Positions 1 to 7,848 of a stretch of 64,000 nt of DNA are shown in pieces. Made by a program: the position numbers and the translations under genes. The stretch lies in NCBI GenBank assembly GCA_049515555.1, contig JBEKTY010000060.1, positions 1 through 64,000 on the forward strand, given 5' to 3'. The stretch is from JBEKTY01 sp049515555 (GTDB taxonomy: Bacteria > Planctomycetota > Planctomycetia > Pirellulales > Thermoguttaceae). The notes below the pieces were generated by a model. That model ran no database searches and had not been told where the DNA came from. It saw nothing but the letters and a program-made list of their open reading frames with translations. Positions within the stretch are counted from its first letter, which is position 1. Each line of letters begins with the position of its first letter.

Positions 1-28
1 GGAACGAGGTCAACCATTTTATCGTCTG

Positions 29-88
29 GGTTGACGCTAATTCTATGCCCGCAAATAAGTTGCGTTCATAGAATTAGCGAGGTCAACC
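29..88. repeat. Imperfect inverted repeat, hairpin-forming
   Basis: The left arm at 29-47 (GGTTGACGCTAATTCTATG) pairs with the right arm at 67-88, which has a 3-base insertion (AGG). The loop is about 19 bases. A direct copy of GAGGTCAACCAT also lies at 6-17 and 79-90. No gene is visible in 1-225, so this looks like an intergenic palindromic element rather than a terminator (there is no T-run). Confidence 0.6.
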
Positions 89-100
89 ATATCAGGGTGG

Positions 101-167
101 GACAAGCCCGGCGCAGTCCCACCAGAACGCGGGAACGAGCATTGGTGGGACCGCGCTGGGGCTTGTC
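101..167. repeat. Long inverted repeat
   Basis: GACAAGCCCGGCGCAGTCCC at 101 onward pairs with the segment ending GGGGCTTGTC at 167. The arms are about 24 bases with two or three mismatches around a central loop of about 19 bases. It belongs to the class of palindromes that fill intergenic space across this window. Confidence 0.6.
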
Positions 168-225
168 TACCGCTTTCCCTGAGAGAGAGGGGGCCGGGCG
201 ACCCGCCCTACCGCCCAGGCCAAGC

Positions 226-528
226 CTATTTTTCCTTCTTGTCCGCCGGCCGGGAGGGGTTGCTGAGTTCATCGGGCGCTGGGGGGGCGTCGACCTTAAT
301 CTCCAGCGGCAGCGTGAAATCCGCCGGCCAATGATACTCGGGCATGGGGCTGGCCTTTGCCCCGGGGGCGTTGCCCGCTCGGGCCCGGGGCGCCTCGGGG
401 GCGTCGGGGGCCGGCGGCGAGAACCCGGCCGGCGGCGAACTGCTGGCCAAAAGGAACCAGCCGACAACGATAACCACCGCCACAAGTAGCAATCCAACCC
501 CCAGACAGAGCGATTTCTTGACCTTCAT
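226..528 (-). CDS. Small membrane-anchored proline-rich hypothetical protein
   Basis: The 100-residue product is unrecognised. It has a basic N-terminus (KVKKS), one hydrophobic segment at about residues 7-27 that could be a membrane anchor or uncleaved signal, then a proline/alanine-rich stretch (PPAGFSPPAPDAPEAP) and a charged tail (ADKKEK). The topology suggests a short exported tail held at the inner membrane. ATG at 528 is chosen because AAGG lies about 8 bases upstream; a GTG sits directly before it. Nearest neighbour is the oxidoreductase at 801-1982 on the same strand, about 270 bases upstream, so co-transcription is possible but not shown. No function can be proposed. Confidence 0.55.
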   Translation of the reverse strand: MKVKKSLCLGVGLLLVAVVIVVGWFLLASSSPPAGFSPPAPDAPEAPRARAGNAPGAKASPMPEYHWPADFTLPLEIKVDAPPAPDELSNPSRPADKKEK

Positions 529-697
529 CACCCGAACCTTGGCCTGCTCCGCACTCTCGATTGTCCTATAGATCGGCCTGATCGATGCGGTACAATTGTA
601 CTAAATTAATCGGCAGGAGAAGACACGACCCCAAAAAAGCGGGCCCCGCGGGCAGAGTCCTTCTGTCCGGGGGGCCCTTCGCTGCGCAACGAAACAG

Positions 698-732
698 TGC
701 AGGTGGACGAAGGGGACGTTCGTCCTCCTGCA
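698..732. terminator. Hairpin downstream of oxidoreductase, possible terminator
   Basis: GCAGGTGGACGAA at 699-711 pairs with TTCGTCCTCCTGC at 719-731 with one mismatch and a 7-base loop. It lies about 70 bases beyond the stop codon of the minus-strand gene at 801-1982. There is no clear U-tract, so termination is only a suggestion. The rest of 529-800 shows nothing else recognisable. Confidence 0.3.
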
Positions 733-800
733 TTCTTCGAGCCGTGAGCTTTAAGCTATGAGCCGTTCACTGCTTGCTCACCACTCGCCACTCACCACTT

Positions 801-1982
801 CTACCTCACTTCGTCCAGCTTGACCGGGCGCCGCTGGTCGGCCGAGATCATGGCCGCCTCCAGCACCCGTTGAGTTTGATATGCGTCGTTGAAATCGGGC
901 AAGGGCAGGGTCGGCGGCTGGCCGGCGAGCACCTTGAGGATATCGTAAGCCTGGTTGACGAACCCGTGCTCGTAGCCGATCAGGTGCGCGTCGGGCCACC
1001 AGTTGCCCACGTAGGGGTGATCGCCGCCGTGGGTGCAGATGATGGTGGTCCAGCCTTGGACGGCCCGCGGCAGCGTGGCATCGTAATATTGGAGCTCGTT
1101 CATCCGCTCGAAGTCGAACTTGACCGAGCCTTTTGTGCCGTTGATCTCGAACGTATTGCGGTTCTGGTTGCCGGTGGCCTGCCGGGCGGCCTCGAAGCTG
1201 GCCACGGCGCCGCCGCTGAAGCGGGCCAGGAACAGCACGGTGTCGTCGACGGTGACCTGGCCCTTGCCCGCCGTGCCCTGCCGCCCGGCGGCGATCCCGC
1301 CCGCGGCCACGCCCGCCGGCAGCGTCCGCTCCTTGATGAACGTCTCGGCGATAGCCCCGGCCACCTCCACGATCTCCTGGCCGGTGACGAAACGGGTCAG
1401 GTCGATGATATGGGCATTCAGGTCGCCGTGGGCCCCCGAGCCGGCCAGGTTCTTGTCGAACCGCCACAACAGGGGCACCGCGTCGCCCGCCCAGTCCTGC
1501 AAGTAGCACGCCCGCACGTGCCGAATCTCGCCGATGCGGCCGTCGCGGACCAACTGGTAGGCCAGCCCGACGGCCGGGCAGCGGCGATAGTTGAACCAGA
1601 CGAATGTCTTGACGTTGGCCTTCTTGGCCGCGGCCGCCATGTCGCGGGCGTCGGCCAACGAGCCGGCGATGGGCTTCTCGCAGGCGCAGGCCTTGCCCGC
1701 CGCGATGGCCGCCTTCGCCGGCGGGGCGTGCATGAAGTTCGGCGTCACCACGTCGACCAGCCCGATCTCCGCCGCGCCCACCACTTGCTGCCAATCGGTC
1801 GAAAAGTGCTGCCAGCCCCAGTTCTCGGCGAAGGCTTGCGGATTCTCTTCCGGCTGGCCGAAGACCGTGTGCATCACCGCTTGTAGCGGGGGCTTGAAGA
1901 ACTTGTTCACCTGGCCCCAGGCGTTGGAATGCGTTCGGCCCATGAAGCCTTGCCCGATCAGGGCCACGTTCAGCTTTGCCAC
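801..1982 (-). CDS. Gfo/Idh/MocA family NAD(P)-dependent oxidoreductase
   Basis: A 393-residue member of the glucose-fructose oxidoreductase / inositol dehydrogenase family, which oxidises or reduces sugar and polyol hydroxyls with NAD(P). The Rossmann motif GQGFMG is at residues 10-15 and the family signature Glu-Lys-Pro at 102-104 (CACEKPIAG), whose lysine is the usual catalytic residue. Unlike the three relatives later in the window it has no signal peptide or twin-arginine leader, so it should be cytoplasmic. GTG at 1982 is chosen because AAGGAG lies 6 bases upstream and the Rossmann strand begins at once; a longer reading frame upstream adds 28 residues that do not resemble the family. 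The length is normal. The substrate cannot be read from sequence. Confidence 0.85.
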   Translation of the reverse strand: MAKLNVALIGQGFMGRTHSNAWGQVNKFFKPPLQAVMHTVFGQPEENPQAFAENWGWQHFSTDWQQVVGAAEIGLVDVVTPNFMHAPPAKAAIAAGKACACEKPIAGSLADARDMAAAAKKANVKTFVWFNYRRCPAVGLAYQLVRDGRIGEIRHVRACYLQDWAGDAVPLLWRFDKNLAGSGAHGDLNAHIIDLTRFVTGQEIVEVAGAIAETFIKERTLPAGVAAGGIAAGRQGTAGKGQVTVDDTVLFLARFSGGAVASFEAARQATGNQNRNTFEINGTKGSVKFDFERMNELQYYDATLPRAVQGWTTIICTHGGDHPYVGNWWPDAHLIGYEHGFVNQAYDILKVLAGQPPTLPLPDFNDAYQTQRVLEAAMISADQRRPVKLDEVR

Positions 1983-2233
1983 GATGATCTCCTTGCGGAC
2001 TTGCGAAGGGCACAGTCTCACGCTGGCCGCGCGAGAATCGCGCGCCGCCGCCAACCCCTCTGCCACGCTTTATAAAACGATTCTGAATTCTTTGCAAGGG
2101 GCCGGTGAAGAAAATGCAAGACGAGAATTTTTGGGGCCGTGTTTTTCCAGGCCGCAGTGGTAAAAAGCTGTGGCCCGCCGGCACGGGGCATCTTGCCCGA
2201 CGCATTGAAATGTAGGGGTCGAGCGCAGTTGTA

Positions 2234-2397
2234 GGGTCGAACGCTAGCGAGCCCCACCATTTTCGACGGACGACGGGAGACGGACGACGGACTGTAGTGC
2301 TTCCGTCCGTCGCCCGTCCTCCGTCGTCGTTCCGGTGGGGCTCGCTCCGCTCGACCGAGCCCCACCATCAGGTTCTCGCGTATTCTGGTGGGGCTCG
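2234..2397. repeat. Palindromic element family F, copy 1
   Basis: A long inverted repeat at 2234-2355 has outer arms GGGTCGAACG... and ...CGCTCGACC and inner arms rich in CGACGGACGACGG / CCGTCCGTCG. A smaller hairpin follows, with CGAGCCCCACCA at 2356-2367 pairing with TGGTGGGGCTCG at 2386-2397. A second copy in the same orientation lies at 3114-3236. Together these fill most of the gene-free stretch 1983-2539, in which I see no coding region or riboswitch. Confidence 0.8.
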
Positions 2398-2539
2398 CTC
2401 GCGCTCCGGCCACGCGGGCGATTGCGCCAGCAGCTTAATGGCGCCCATCTGGTCATTCCAACGCAAAACGGATACGATAGCAATAGTTACCGCGATGGCA
2501 CCGAAACAGAAGCTCGCGAAAGACAGGAGTTTTCTTGCC

Positions 2540-3079
2540 ATGCTTTCCAGAGGGGGATCGCTCGGCCGACTGGTCGCCTTGGGGCTCGGTCTGGCGGCCG
2601 GCCTGGCACTTACGGGCTTCTGGCCCAACACGCCGCTGCACGCCGTCTCGACCGATCGCATCGACACCTTCGCCGTCGCCACCGGCTACTGCGACGACTC
2701 GGTCGAGGCCGTCTACTTGCTCGACTTCCTGACGGGCAACCTGCAGGCGGTCGTACTCTCGAAGCAGACGGGAAAATTCAACGCCTTTTTCGTCCGCAAC
2801 GTGGCGGCGGATCTCGGCGTCGATCTGGGCCGGCGGCCGCGATTCCTGATGACCACGGGCCTGGCCGAGCTCCGCCGCACCGGCGGGGCCCGGCTCTCGC
2901 CTAGCCGTTCGATCCTGTACGTCGCCGAGGTCTCTACCGGCCAGGTGGCGGCCTACTCGATCCCCTGGTCGTCAGCCGCCTGGGTCGCCGGCCAGCAGAT
3001 GAGTGCCCAGATCCTAATGCTGGACAAGGCCTCATTCCGCTCCGCCGCCCAGGCCGCCGCGGCAAGGGATGGCAACTGA
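2540..3079 (+). CDS. Conserved-looking hypothetical protein with N-terminal membrane anchor
   Basis: The 179-residue product has one hydrophobic segment at about residues 9-28 (LVALGLGLAAGLALTGFW) followed by a soluble, probably extracytoplasmic domain containing CDDSVEAVYLLDFLTG. I recall similar sequences as uncharacterised planctomycete proteins but cannot name a family. ATG at 2540 is preferred over ATG 2495 because AGGAG lies at 2525-2529, a good 10-base spacing, and the anchor then sits at the true N-terminus. The gene precedes thiS and is bracketed by two direct copies of one palindromic element. Role unknown; linkage to thiamine synthesis is positional only. Confidence 0.65.
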   Translation: MLSRGGSLGRLVALGLGLAAGLALTGFWPNTPLHAVSTDRIDTFAVATGYCDDSVEAVYLLDFLTGNLQAVVLSKQTGKFNAFFVRNVAADLGVDLGRRPRFLMTTGLAELRRTGGARLSPSRSILYVAEVSTGQVAAYSIPWSSAAWVAGQQMSAQILMLDKASFRSAAQAAAARDGN

Positions 3080-3113
3080 TGAGTTTCTGTTGCAGAATCG
3101 CGGGAACTTGTTG

Positions 3114-3236
3114 GGTGGGTCGAGCGCAGAAAAGCCCCACCATTTTCGACGGACGACGGGCGACGGACGACGGGCTGGACTGCTTCCGTCCGTCGCCCGT
3201 CGTGGTTCTGGTGGGGCTCGCTGCGCTCGACCCACC
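3114..3236. repeat. Palindromic element family F, copy 2
   Basis: Outer arms GGTGGGTCGAGCGCAG and CTGCGCTCGACCCACC bracket the same inner arms as copy 1 at 2234-2355, in the same orientation. It is followed at about 3243-3277 by a short tandem series of AAATCCCC-like units. The element ends about 55 bases before thiS. Confidence 0.8.
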
Positions 3237-3290
3237 TTACTTCCAAATCCCTAAATCCCCAAATCCCCAAATCCCTGCCCCCCTACTCCC

Positions 3291-3491
3291 TTGCAGATCG
3301 TCCTGAACGACCAGCCGCATGAGATCGCCGCCGGCTCGACGGTGGCCGATCTGCTGGCGCTACTTGGTTTGGCCGGCAAGCCGCTGGCCGTCGAGGTGAA
3401 TCGCCAACTGGTGCCCCGCCATGAGCACGCCGGGCGCGAGCTGGCCCCCGGCGACCGGCTGGAGATCGTAACCCTGGTCGGCGGCGGATGA
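3291..3491 (+). CDS. thiS: Sulfur carrier protein ThiS
   Basis: A 66-residue ubiquitin-like sulfur carrier of thiazole biosynthesis. The C-terminal glycine is adenylated and then thiocarboxylated, and donates sulfur to ThiG. The sequence begins MQIVLNDQ, has the beta-grasp core with TVADLLALLGL and VAVEVN-like strands, and ends LVGGG, giving the needed terminal Gly-Gly. Length is typical. The only start that keeps the first beta strand is TTG at 3291; no clear Shine-Dalgarno precedes it, so translation may be weak. thiG follows after 142 bases that hold the 45-bp initiation repeats. I saw no TPP riboswitch core upstream. Confidence 0.9.
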   Translation: MQIVLNDQPHEIAAGSTVADLLALLGLAGKPLAVEVNRQLVPRHEHAGRELAPGDRLEIVTLVGGG

Positions 3492-3530
3492 CAGCCGTCG
3501 GGGCCCCGTCCCCGCCCTCGTGAACGACGC

Positions 3531-3651
3531 AAGAGCGATTGCCGTGAACTGCGAGTCCCAAATCTCCGCGTATTGAAGAGTAATCGTCATGAATGCCGAG
3601 TCCCAAACGTCCGCATATTGAAGAGTAATCGCCATGAATTCCGAGTCTAAG
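3531..3651 (+). repeat. Triplicated 45-bp translation-initiation unit before thiG
   Basis: Three units with a period of exactly 45 bases start at 3531, 3576 and 3621. Each has AAGAG (a Shine-Dalgarno-like core), about 8 bases, a start codon (GTG 3544, ATG 3589, ATG 3634) and a similar coding start (xNxESQxSAY). The first two reading frames stop after ten codons at TGA (3574-3576 and 3619-3621), and that TGA overlaps the next AAGAG. Only the third copy leads into full-length thiG. The first two therefore encode ten-residue peptides that mimic the ThiG N-terminus. Confidence 0.85.
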
Positions 3652-4473
3652 ACGTCCGCCCCGGACGATAGCCTGCGGATCGGCTCGCACCGGTTCGGCA
3701 GCCGGCTGGTGGTGGGCACGGGCAAGTATTCCAGCTACGAGCTGATGAGCGAGGCGTTGGCCGTCTCGGGCAGCGAGTGCATTACGGTGGCCGTCCGCCG
3801 CGAGCGGTTGATCGACGCGGCGGGCAAGAACCTGCTGGATTTCATCGACACCGCCCGCTATACGATTCTGCCCAATACGGCCGGCTGTTTCACGGCCGAC
3901 GACGCGGTGCGCGTGGCCCGGCTGGGACGCGAGATCCTGGCCCAGATGAACAACCCCGGGGCCGACTGGGTGAAACTGGAGTGCCTGGGCGACGCCAAGA
4001 CCCTGCTGCCCGACCCGCTGGCGACGCTCCAGGCCACCGAGCGGCTGGTGGCCGAGGGCTTCCAGGTGCTGGTCTACACGAGCGACGACCCGGTCATGGC
4101 CCGGCGGCTGAAGGCGGCCGGGGCGGCCAGCGTCATGCCCGCCGGCAGCCCCATCGGCTCCGGCCAGGGCGTGCTGAATCCCAACGCCATCCGCATCTGC
4201 CTGGAGTATCTGAAGGAGGGCGACCCGGATTATCCGGTCATCGTCGATGCCGGCGTGGGCACGGCCAGCGACGTTACGGCGGCCATGGAGCTGGGCGTCG
4301 ACGGCGTGCTGCTGAACACGGGCATCGCCCATGCCGGCGACCCCCGGCGGATGGCCCGCGCCATGCGCCTGGCCGTTGAGTCGGGCCGCCTGGCCTTCCT
4401 CGCCGGCCGCATCCCCAAGAAGCTTTATGCCACGGCCAGCAGCCCCATGGAAGGCCGGATCGGGACAAGTTAA
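3634..4473 (+). CDS. thiG: Thiazole synthase ThiG
   Basis: ThiG (279 residues) forms the thiazole phosphate of thiamine from 1-deoxyxylulose 5-phosphate, dehydroglycine and ThiS thiocarboxylate on a TIM barrel. The Schiff-base lysine is visible at residue 114 in WVKLECLGD. Phosphate-binding loops are seen as PAGSPIGSGQG and DAGVGTASD, and the C-terminal region has GVLLNTGIAHAGDP. Length is slightly above the usual of about 255 because of an extra N-terminal 14-18 residues (MNSESKTSAPDDS) that come from the repeated unit. ATG 3634 is the third and only productive start of that array. It is followed after 4 bases by dinG, suggesting one transcript. Confidence 0.95.
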   Translation: MNSESKTSAPDDSLRIGSHRFGSRLVVGTGKYSSYELMSEALAVSGSECITVAVRRERLIDAAGKNLLDFIDTARYTILPNTAGCFTADDAVRVARLGREILAQMNNPGADWVKLECLGDAKTLLPDPLATLQATERLVAEGFQVLVYTSDDPVMARRLKAAGAASVMPAGSPIGSGQGVLNPNAIRICLEYLKEGDPDYPVIVDAGVGTASDVTAAMELGVDGVLLNTGIAHAGDPRRMARAMRLAVESGRLAFLAGRIPKKLYATASSPMEGRIGTS

Positions 4474-4477
4474 CCTG

Positions 4478-6532
4478 ATGTCGTCTGCCCAGGAAATTCT
4501 CGGCCCCGGCGGCCGCATCGCCGCCCGGCTGACCGGCTACGAACACCGTCCGGAGCAGTTGGCAATGGCCGACGCGGTGGCCGCGGCCATCCAGGGGGGC
4601 CGGCACCTGGTGGTCGAGGCGGGCACCGGCGTGGGCAAGAGCTTCGCCTATCTCGTGCCGGCGATCCTCGCCACGGCGGCCGAGGCCCCGGCCGATTCAC
4701 CAATGGGGACAGTCCCATTTTCGTCGGACGAAAATCGGGACAGTCCCCGTGAACGGTCGCCCGACGCCGCCCAGCCCTCGCGCCGCGTGGTAATCTCCAC
4801 GCACACGATCAGCCTGCAAGAGCAGCTCATCGAGAAAGACCTGCCGCTTTTGCGGAGCGTGATACCGGTCGAGTTCTCGGCGGTGCTGGTCAAGGGGCGG
4901 CGGAACTACCTCAGCCTGCGGCGGCTGCAAACCGCGCTCTCGCGCGCCGCGAGCCTCTTCAGCGAGGAGGCCGAATTCCGCGACCTCCGCCGGATCGAGG
5001 CTTGGGCCCGCCAGACCGCCGACGGCTCGCTCTCCGACCTGGACCACCGCCCGCTGCCCGCGGTTTGGGACGAGGTGGCCAGCGATCACGGCAACTGCAT
5101 GGGCCGGCAGTGCCCGCTGTACAAGAACTGCTTCTACTACCAGGCCCGGCGGCGGATGAGCCATGCCCAAATCCTGATCGTCAACCATGCCTTGTTCTTC
5201 AGCGACCTGGCGCTGAAGCAGGAGGGCGTCAGCCTGTTGCCGCGCTATGACGTGGTGATTTTCGACGAGGCCCACACCCTGGAGGCCGTGGCGGGCGAGC
5301 ACCTGGGGTTGCGGATCACCAGCGGCCAGATCGAATACACGCTGCGCAAGTTGTACAACGACCGCAGCAACAAGGGCCTGCTGGTGCGCTGCAAGGGTCG
5401 CGAGGCCCAGCGGCAAGTGCACGAATGCCGGGAGCGGGCGAGCGATTTCTTCGACGCCCTCCAGCAATGGCTGGCCCGGCAGACCCGCGGCAACGGCCGC
5501 GTCCGCCAGGCCCGCATCGTCGACAACGCGCTTAGCCCGGGCTTGCTGAAGCTGGCCGGCCTGGTCCGCGGCCTGGCCGAGCATATTCCGAAGGCCGAGG
5601 AGCGGCAGGATTTCACCGCCGCCGGGGGCCGCCTGCGGGCCTTGGCCGAGGGCATCGACCAGTGGCACACCCAGCAGTTGGCCGGGGCCGTGTATTGGAT
5701 CGAGGCCGCCGAGGGCCGCCGCGGCCGGCGCGTCGCACTGGCCGCCACCCCCATCGACGTCGGACCCATCCTCCGCCAGCACCTGTTCGACCAGACCCCC
5801 ACCGTGATTATGACCAGCGCCACGCTGGCCACCGCCGGGCGGTTCGACTTCTTCCAATCGCGCCTCGGCCTGGGCCAGTCGCCGTCGCTGTGCCTGGGCA
5901 GCCCCTTCGACTACCGCCGGCAGGCCGAGCTGGTCCTACTGGAGGGCATGCCCGACCCGGCCGACGACCCCCAGCGCTACGAGCGGGCGGCCGTGGCGAT
6001 GATCCGCCGCTACGTGGGCCGCACCGCCGGCCGGGCCTTCGTCCTGTTCACCAGCTATGAAATGATGAGGCGGGCCGCCGCCGCACTGGCCGGCTGGCTG
6101 GCCGAGCAGGACCTGACCCTCTACAGCCAGGCCGACGGCCTGCCCCGCACCCAAATGGTCCAGCGGTTCAAGGCCAACCCCCGGGCGGTGCTCTTCGGCG
6201 TGGATAGCTTCTGGCAGGGCGTCGACGTGCCGGGCGACGCCCTGGTGAACGTGATCATCACCCGGCTGCCCTTCAGCGTGCCCGACCGGCCGCTGTTGGA
6301 GGCCCGCCTGGAGGCCATTCGGGCCGCCGGCGGCAATCCCTTCCGCGATTACCAGCTTCCCGAGGCCGTGCTCAAGCTCAAGCAGGGCTTCGGCCGGCTG
6401 ATCCGCAGCAAGAGCGACACGGGCATGGTCGTCATCCTCGATCCCCGGGTGCGGACCAAGCCCTACGGCCGGCTGTTCCTCGCCTCGCTGCCCGACTGCC
6501 GGCAGGTGATCGAGCGGGCCGACGCCGGATAG
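4478..6532 (+). CDS. dinG: DinG/XPD-family ATP-dependent DNA helicase
   Basis: A 684-residue superfamily 2 helicase of the DinG type, which unwinds 5'-to-3' at damaged DNA, R-loops or G-quadruplexes. Walker A GTGVGKS is at residues 49-55, the DEAH box (DEAH) at 263-266, and motif VI QGFGRLIR near residue 638. Cysteines 207, 212 and 218 fit three of the four ligands of the XPD-type iron-sulfur cluster; the expected first ligand, in the KGRxNYLC motif, is serine 146 here. Residues about 75-92 (MGTVPFSSDENRDSPRE) are encoded by an inserted palindrome just after motif I, a position with no family counterpart that I know. ATG 4478 lies 4 bases after thiG. Confidence 0.9.
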   Translation: MSSAQEILGPGGRIAARLTGYEHRPEQLAMADAVAAAIQGGRHLVVEAGTGVGKSFAYLVPAILATAAEAPADSPMGTVPFSSDENRDSPRERSPDAAQPSRRVVISTHTISLQEQLIEKDLPLLRSVIPVEFSAVLVKGRRNYLSLRRLQTALSRAASLFSEEAEFRDLRRIEAWARQTADGSLSDLDHRPLPAVWDEVASDHGNCMGRQCPLYKNCFYYQARRRMSHAQILIVNHALFFSDLALKQEGVSLLPRYDVVIFDEAHTLEAVAGEHLGLRITSGQIEYTLRKLYNDRSNKGLLVRCKGREAQRQVHECRERASDFFDALQQWLARQTRGNGRVRQARIVDNALSPGLLKLAGLVRGLAEHIPKAEERQDFTAAGGRLRALAEGIDQWHTQQLAGAVYWIEAAEGRRGRRVALAATPIDVGPILRQHLFDQTPTVIMTSATLATAGRFDFFQSRLGLGQSPSLCLGSPFDYRRQAELVLLEGMPDPADDPQRYERAAVAMIRRYVGRTAGRAFVLFTSYEMMRRAAAALAGWLAEQDLTLYSQADGLPRTQMVQRFKANPRAVLFGVDSFWQGVDVPGDALVNVIITRLPFSVPDRPLLEARLEAIRAAGGNPFRDYQLPEAVLKLKQGFGRLIRSKSDTGMVVILDPRVRTKPYGRLFLASLPDCRQVIERADAG
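4695..4753. repeat. Palindrome inserted in frame within dinG
   Basis: GGGGACAGTCCCATTTTCGTC from 4705 pairs with GACGAAAATCGGGACAGTCCCC ending at 4748, with outer TTCAC/GTGAA extending it to 4695-4753. The core of about 44 bases plus flanks keeps the dinG frame open and contributes about 18 residues. The GGGACAGTCCC/ATTTTCG motif is unlike the surrounding GC-rich codons. Confidence 0.8.
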
Positions 6533-6840
6533 CACGAGCAAGCGAACAGGCAGGCGGATGGCAGCGGGAATGATCCCAGTCTACCTCCTCGGCCCAAACT
6601 GCCCCCCCATCCCCCCGCAGCACATCGAGGTCGAGATGTGCGGAAAGCGGGGTTCAGTGTGTTTTGCGTGGCAGTTGCACGGAATTCTTGTGCGAACGTG
6701 AAGGTCCCAAGGTCCACCAGACCGCGGAACAGGCGGGAATCGAGATTCGCCGGCAAAATCCTCTTGTTTCAAACCCCCGGTTTACATAGACTCCGCGCTC
6801 ATGATCGCCTGCTGAACCGATCAACTGCGGACATTCCCTC
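6533..6840. other. Gene-free spacer before the glycan locus
   Basis: These 308 bases separate dinG from the first glycan gene. I see no convincing reading frame, hairpin or promoter. The 3' half is less GC-rich than the genes around it and presumably carries the promoter of the plus-strand glycan run, but no -35/-10 pair is clear enough to call. Confidence 0.4.
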
Positions 6841-7848
6841 ATGGAGAACCACCCTCGTCGTCCCCGACTCGTGAGCGTTGTCTGCCCGGTGTTCAACGAG
6901 GAGGCAGGGATTCGGCTGTTCGCCGAAAGGCTGCTGGGGGTGCTGGACGGTTTGGGGGTGCCCTACGAGGTCCTCTTCGTGGAGGACGACTCGCCCGACG
7001 GGTCGCTGGCCGTGCTCCGCCAGTTGAGCGCCCAGTACGGACCGCGCGTCAAGGTGCTGTCGCTGTCGCGTCGGTTCGGGCACCAGGCGTCGCTGGCGGC
7101 CGGGTTCCATCACTGCCGAGGCGACGTGATGATCTGCATGGACAGCGATCTGCAGCACCCTCCCGAGATGCTTCCCGAGATGCTGGAATACTGGGCCCAG
7201 GGTTACCAGATCGTGTACACGTGCCGCCGCCGCCAGGCAGATCGGGGCCGGCTCAAGGAACTCGTGTCGCGCAGCTTCTACCACGTGCTGGACCTGCTTA
7301 GCGAGGTCCGCTTCGAAGAAGGGACGGCGGACTTTCGCTTGATGGACAGGACGGTGGTCAACGCCTTGGAGCAGTTCGAGGAGCGGAGCCTGTTCATCCG
7401 CGGCCTGATCAACTGGATGGGTTATCGCCGCAAGAAGCTGGAGTACGATGCTCCCCCAAGGGTCGCCGGCAAGTCGCAGTACTCCTTCGGGCGCATGCTG
7501 GGCATGGGCCTGGAAGCGATTTTCTCGTTTTCCCTCTTGCCTTTGCGGCTGAGCCACGTGATTGGGGCAGGGGGGATGCTGGCGTCGTTGGTCTATGCCG
7601 TCTGGGTGCTCGCCGAGTGGTTGTCGGGCCGCCTGGAAACGCCCGGCTACGCGTCGCTTTGCATGCTGATCACTTTTATGGGCAGTCTCAATCTTCTGTG
7701 CCTGGGGATCACAGCCGAGTACATCGGCCGGATCCATCGCCAGACGCAGAAGCGACCGTTGTACTTGATCAAGGAGCAGATCGGCTTTGACTGGACACAC
7801 GCAAACGCCAACGCAGATCGCGGCATGCGGGAAATACACGCCGCATAG
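6841..7848 (+). CDS. GT2 polyprenyl-phosphate glycosyltransferase (DPM1/GtrB/ArnC-like)
   Basis: A 335-residue inverting GT-A enzyme that moves a sugar from a nucleotide donor to a polyprenyl phosphate at the cytoplasmic face. N-terminal VSVVCPVFNEE, acidic VEDDSPDGS near residue 48 and the metal-binding DSD at 101-103 (MDSDLQHPPEM) are typical. The acceptor-side signature with AGKSQYSFGRM precedes two predicted membrane helices at about 230-258 and 268-290, the usual GtrB/ArnC layout. It is first in the plus-strand glycan run, so it may load the lipid-linked sugar used by the locus. Its 3' end overlaps the next gene by 62 bases. Confidence 0.85.
   Translation: MENHPRRPRLVSVVCPVFNEEAGIRLFAERLLGVLDGLGVPYEVLFVEDDSPDGSLAVLRQLSAQYGPRVKVLSLSRRFGHQASLAAGFHHCRGDVMICMDSDLQHPPEMLPEMLEYWAQGYQIVYTCRRRQADRGRLKELVSRSFYHVLDLLSEVRFEEGTADFRLMDRTVVNALEQFEERSLFIRGLINWMGYRRKKLEYDAPPRVAGKSQYSFGRMLGMGLEAIFSFSLLPLRLSHVIGAGGMLASLVYAVWVLAEWLSGRLETPGYASLCMLITFMGSLNLLCLGITAEYIGRIHRQTQKRPLYLIKEQIGFDWTHANANADRGMREIHAA

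Noticed and set aside
1983..3630. TPP riboswitch ahead of the thiamine genes
   Set aside because: I looked for the CTGAGA and ACCTGA core segments upstream of the hypothetical gene, thiS and thiG and found none in suitable order. A covariance-model search (RF00059) would settle it.
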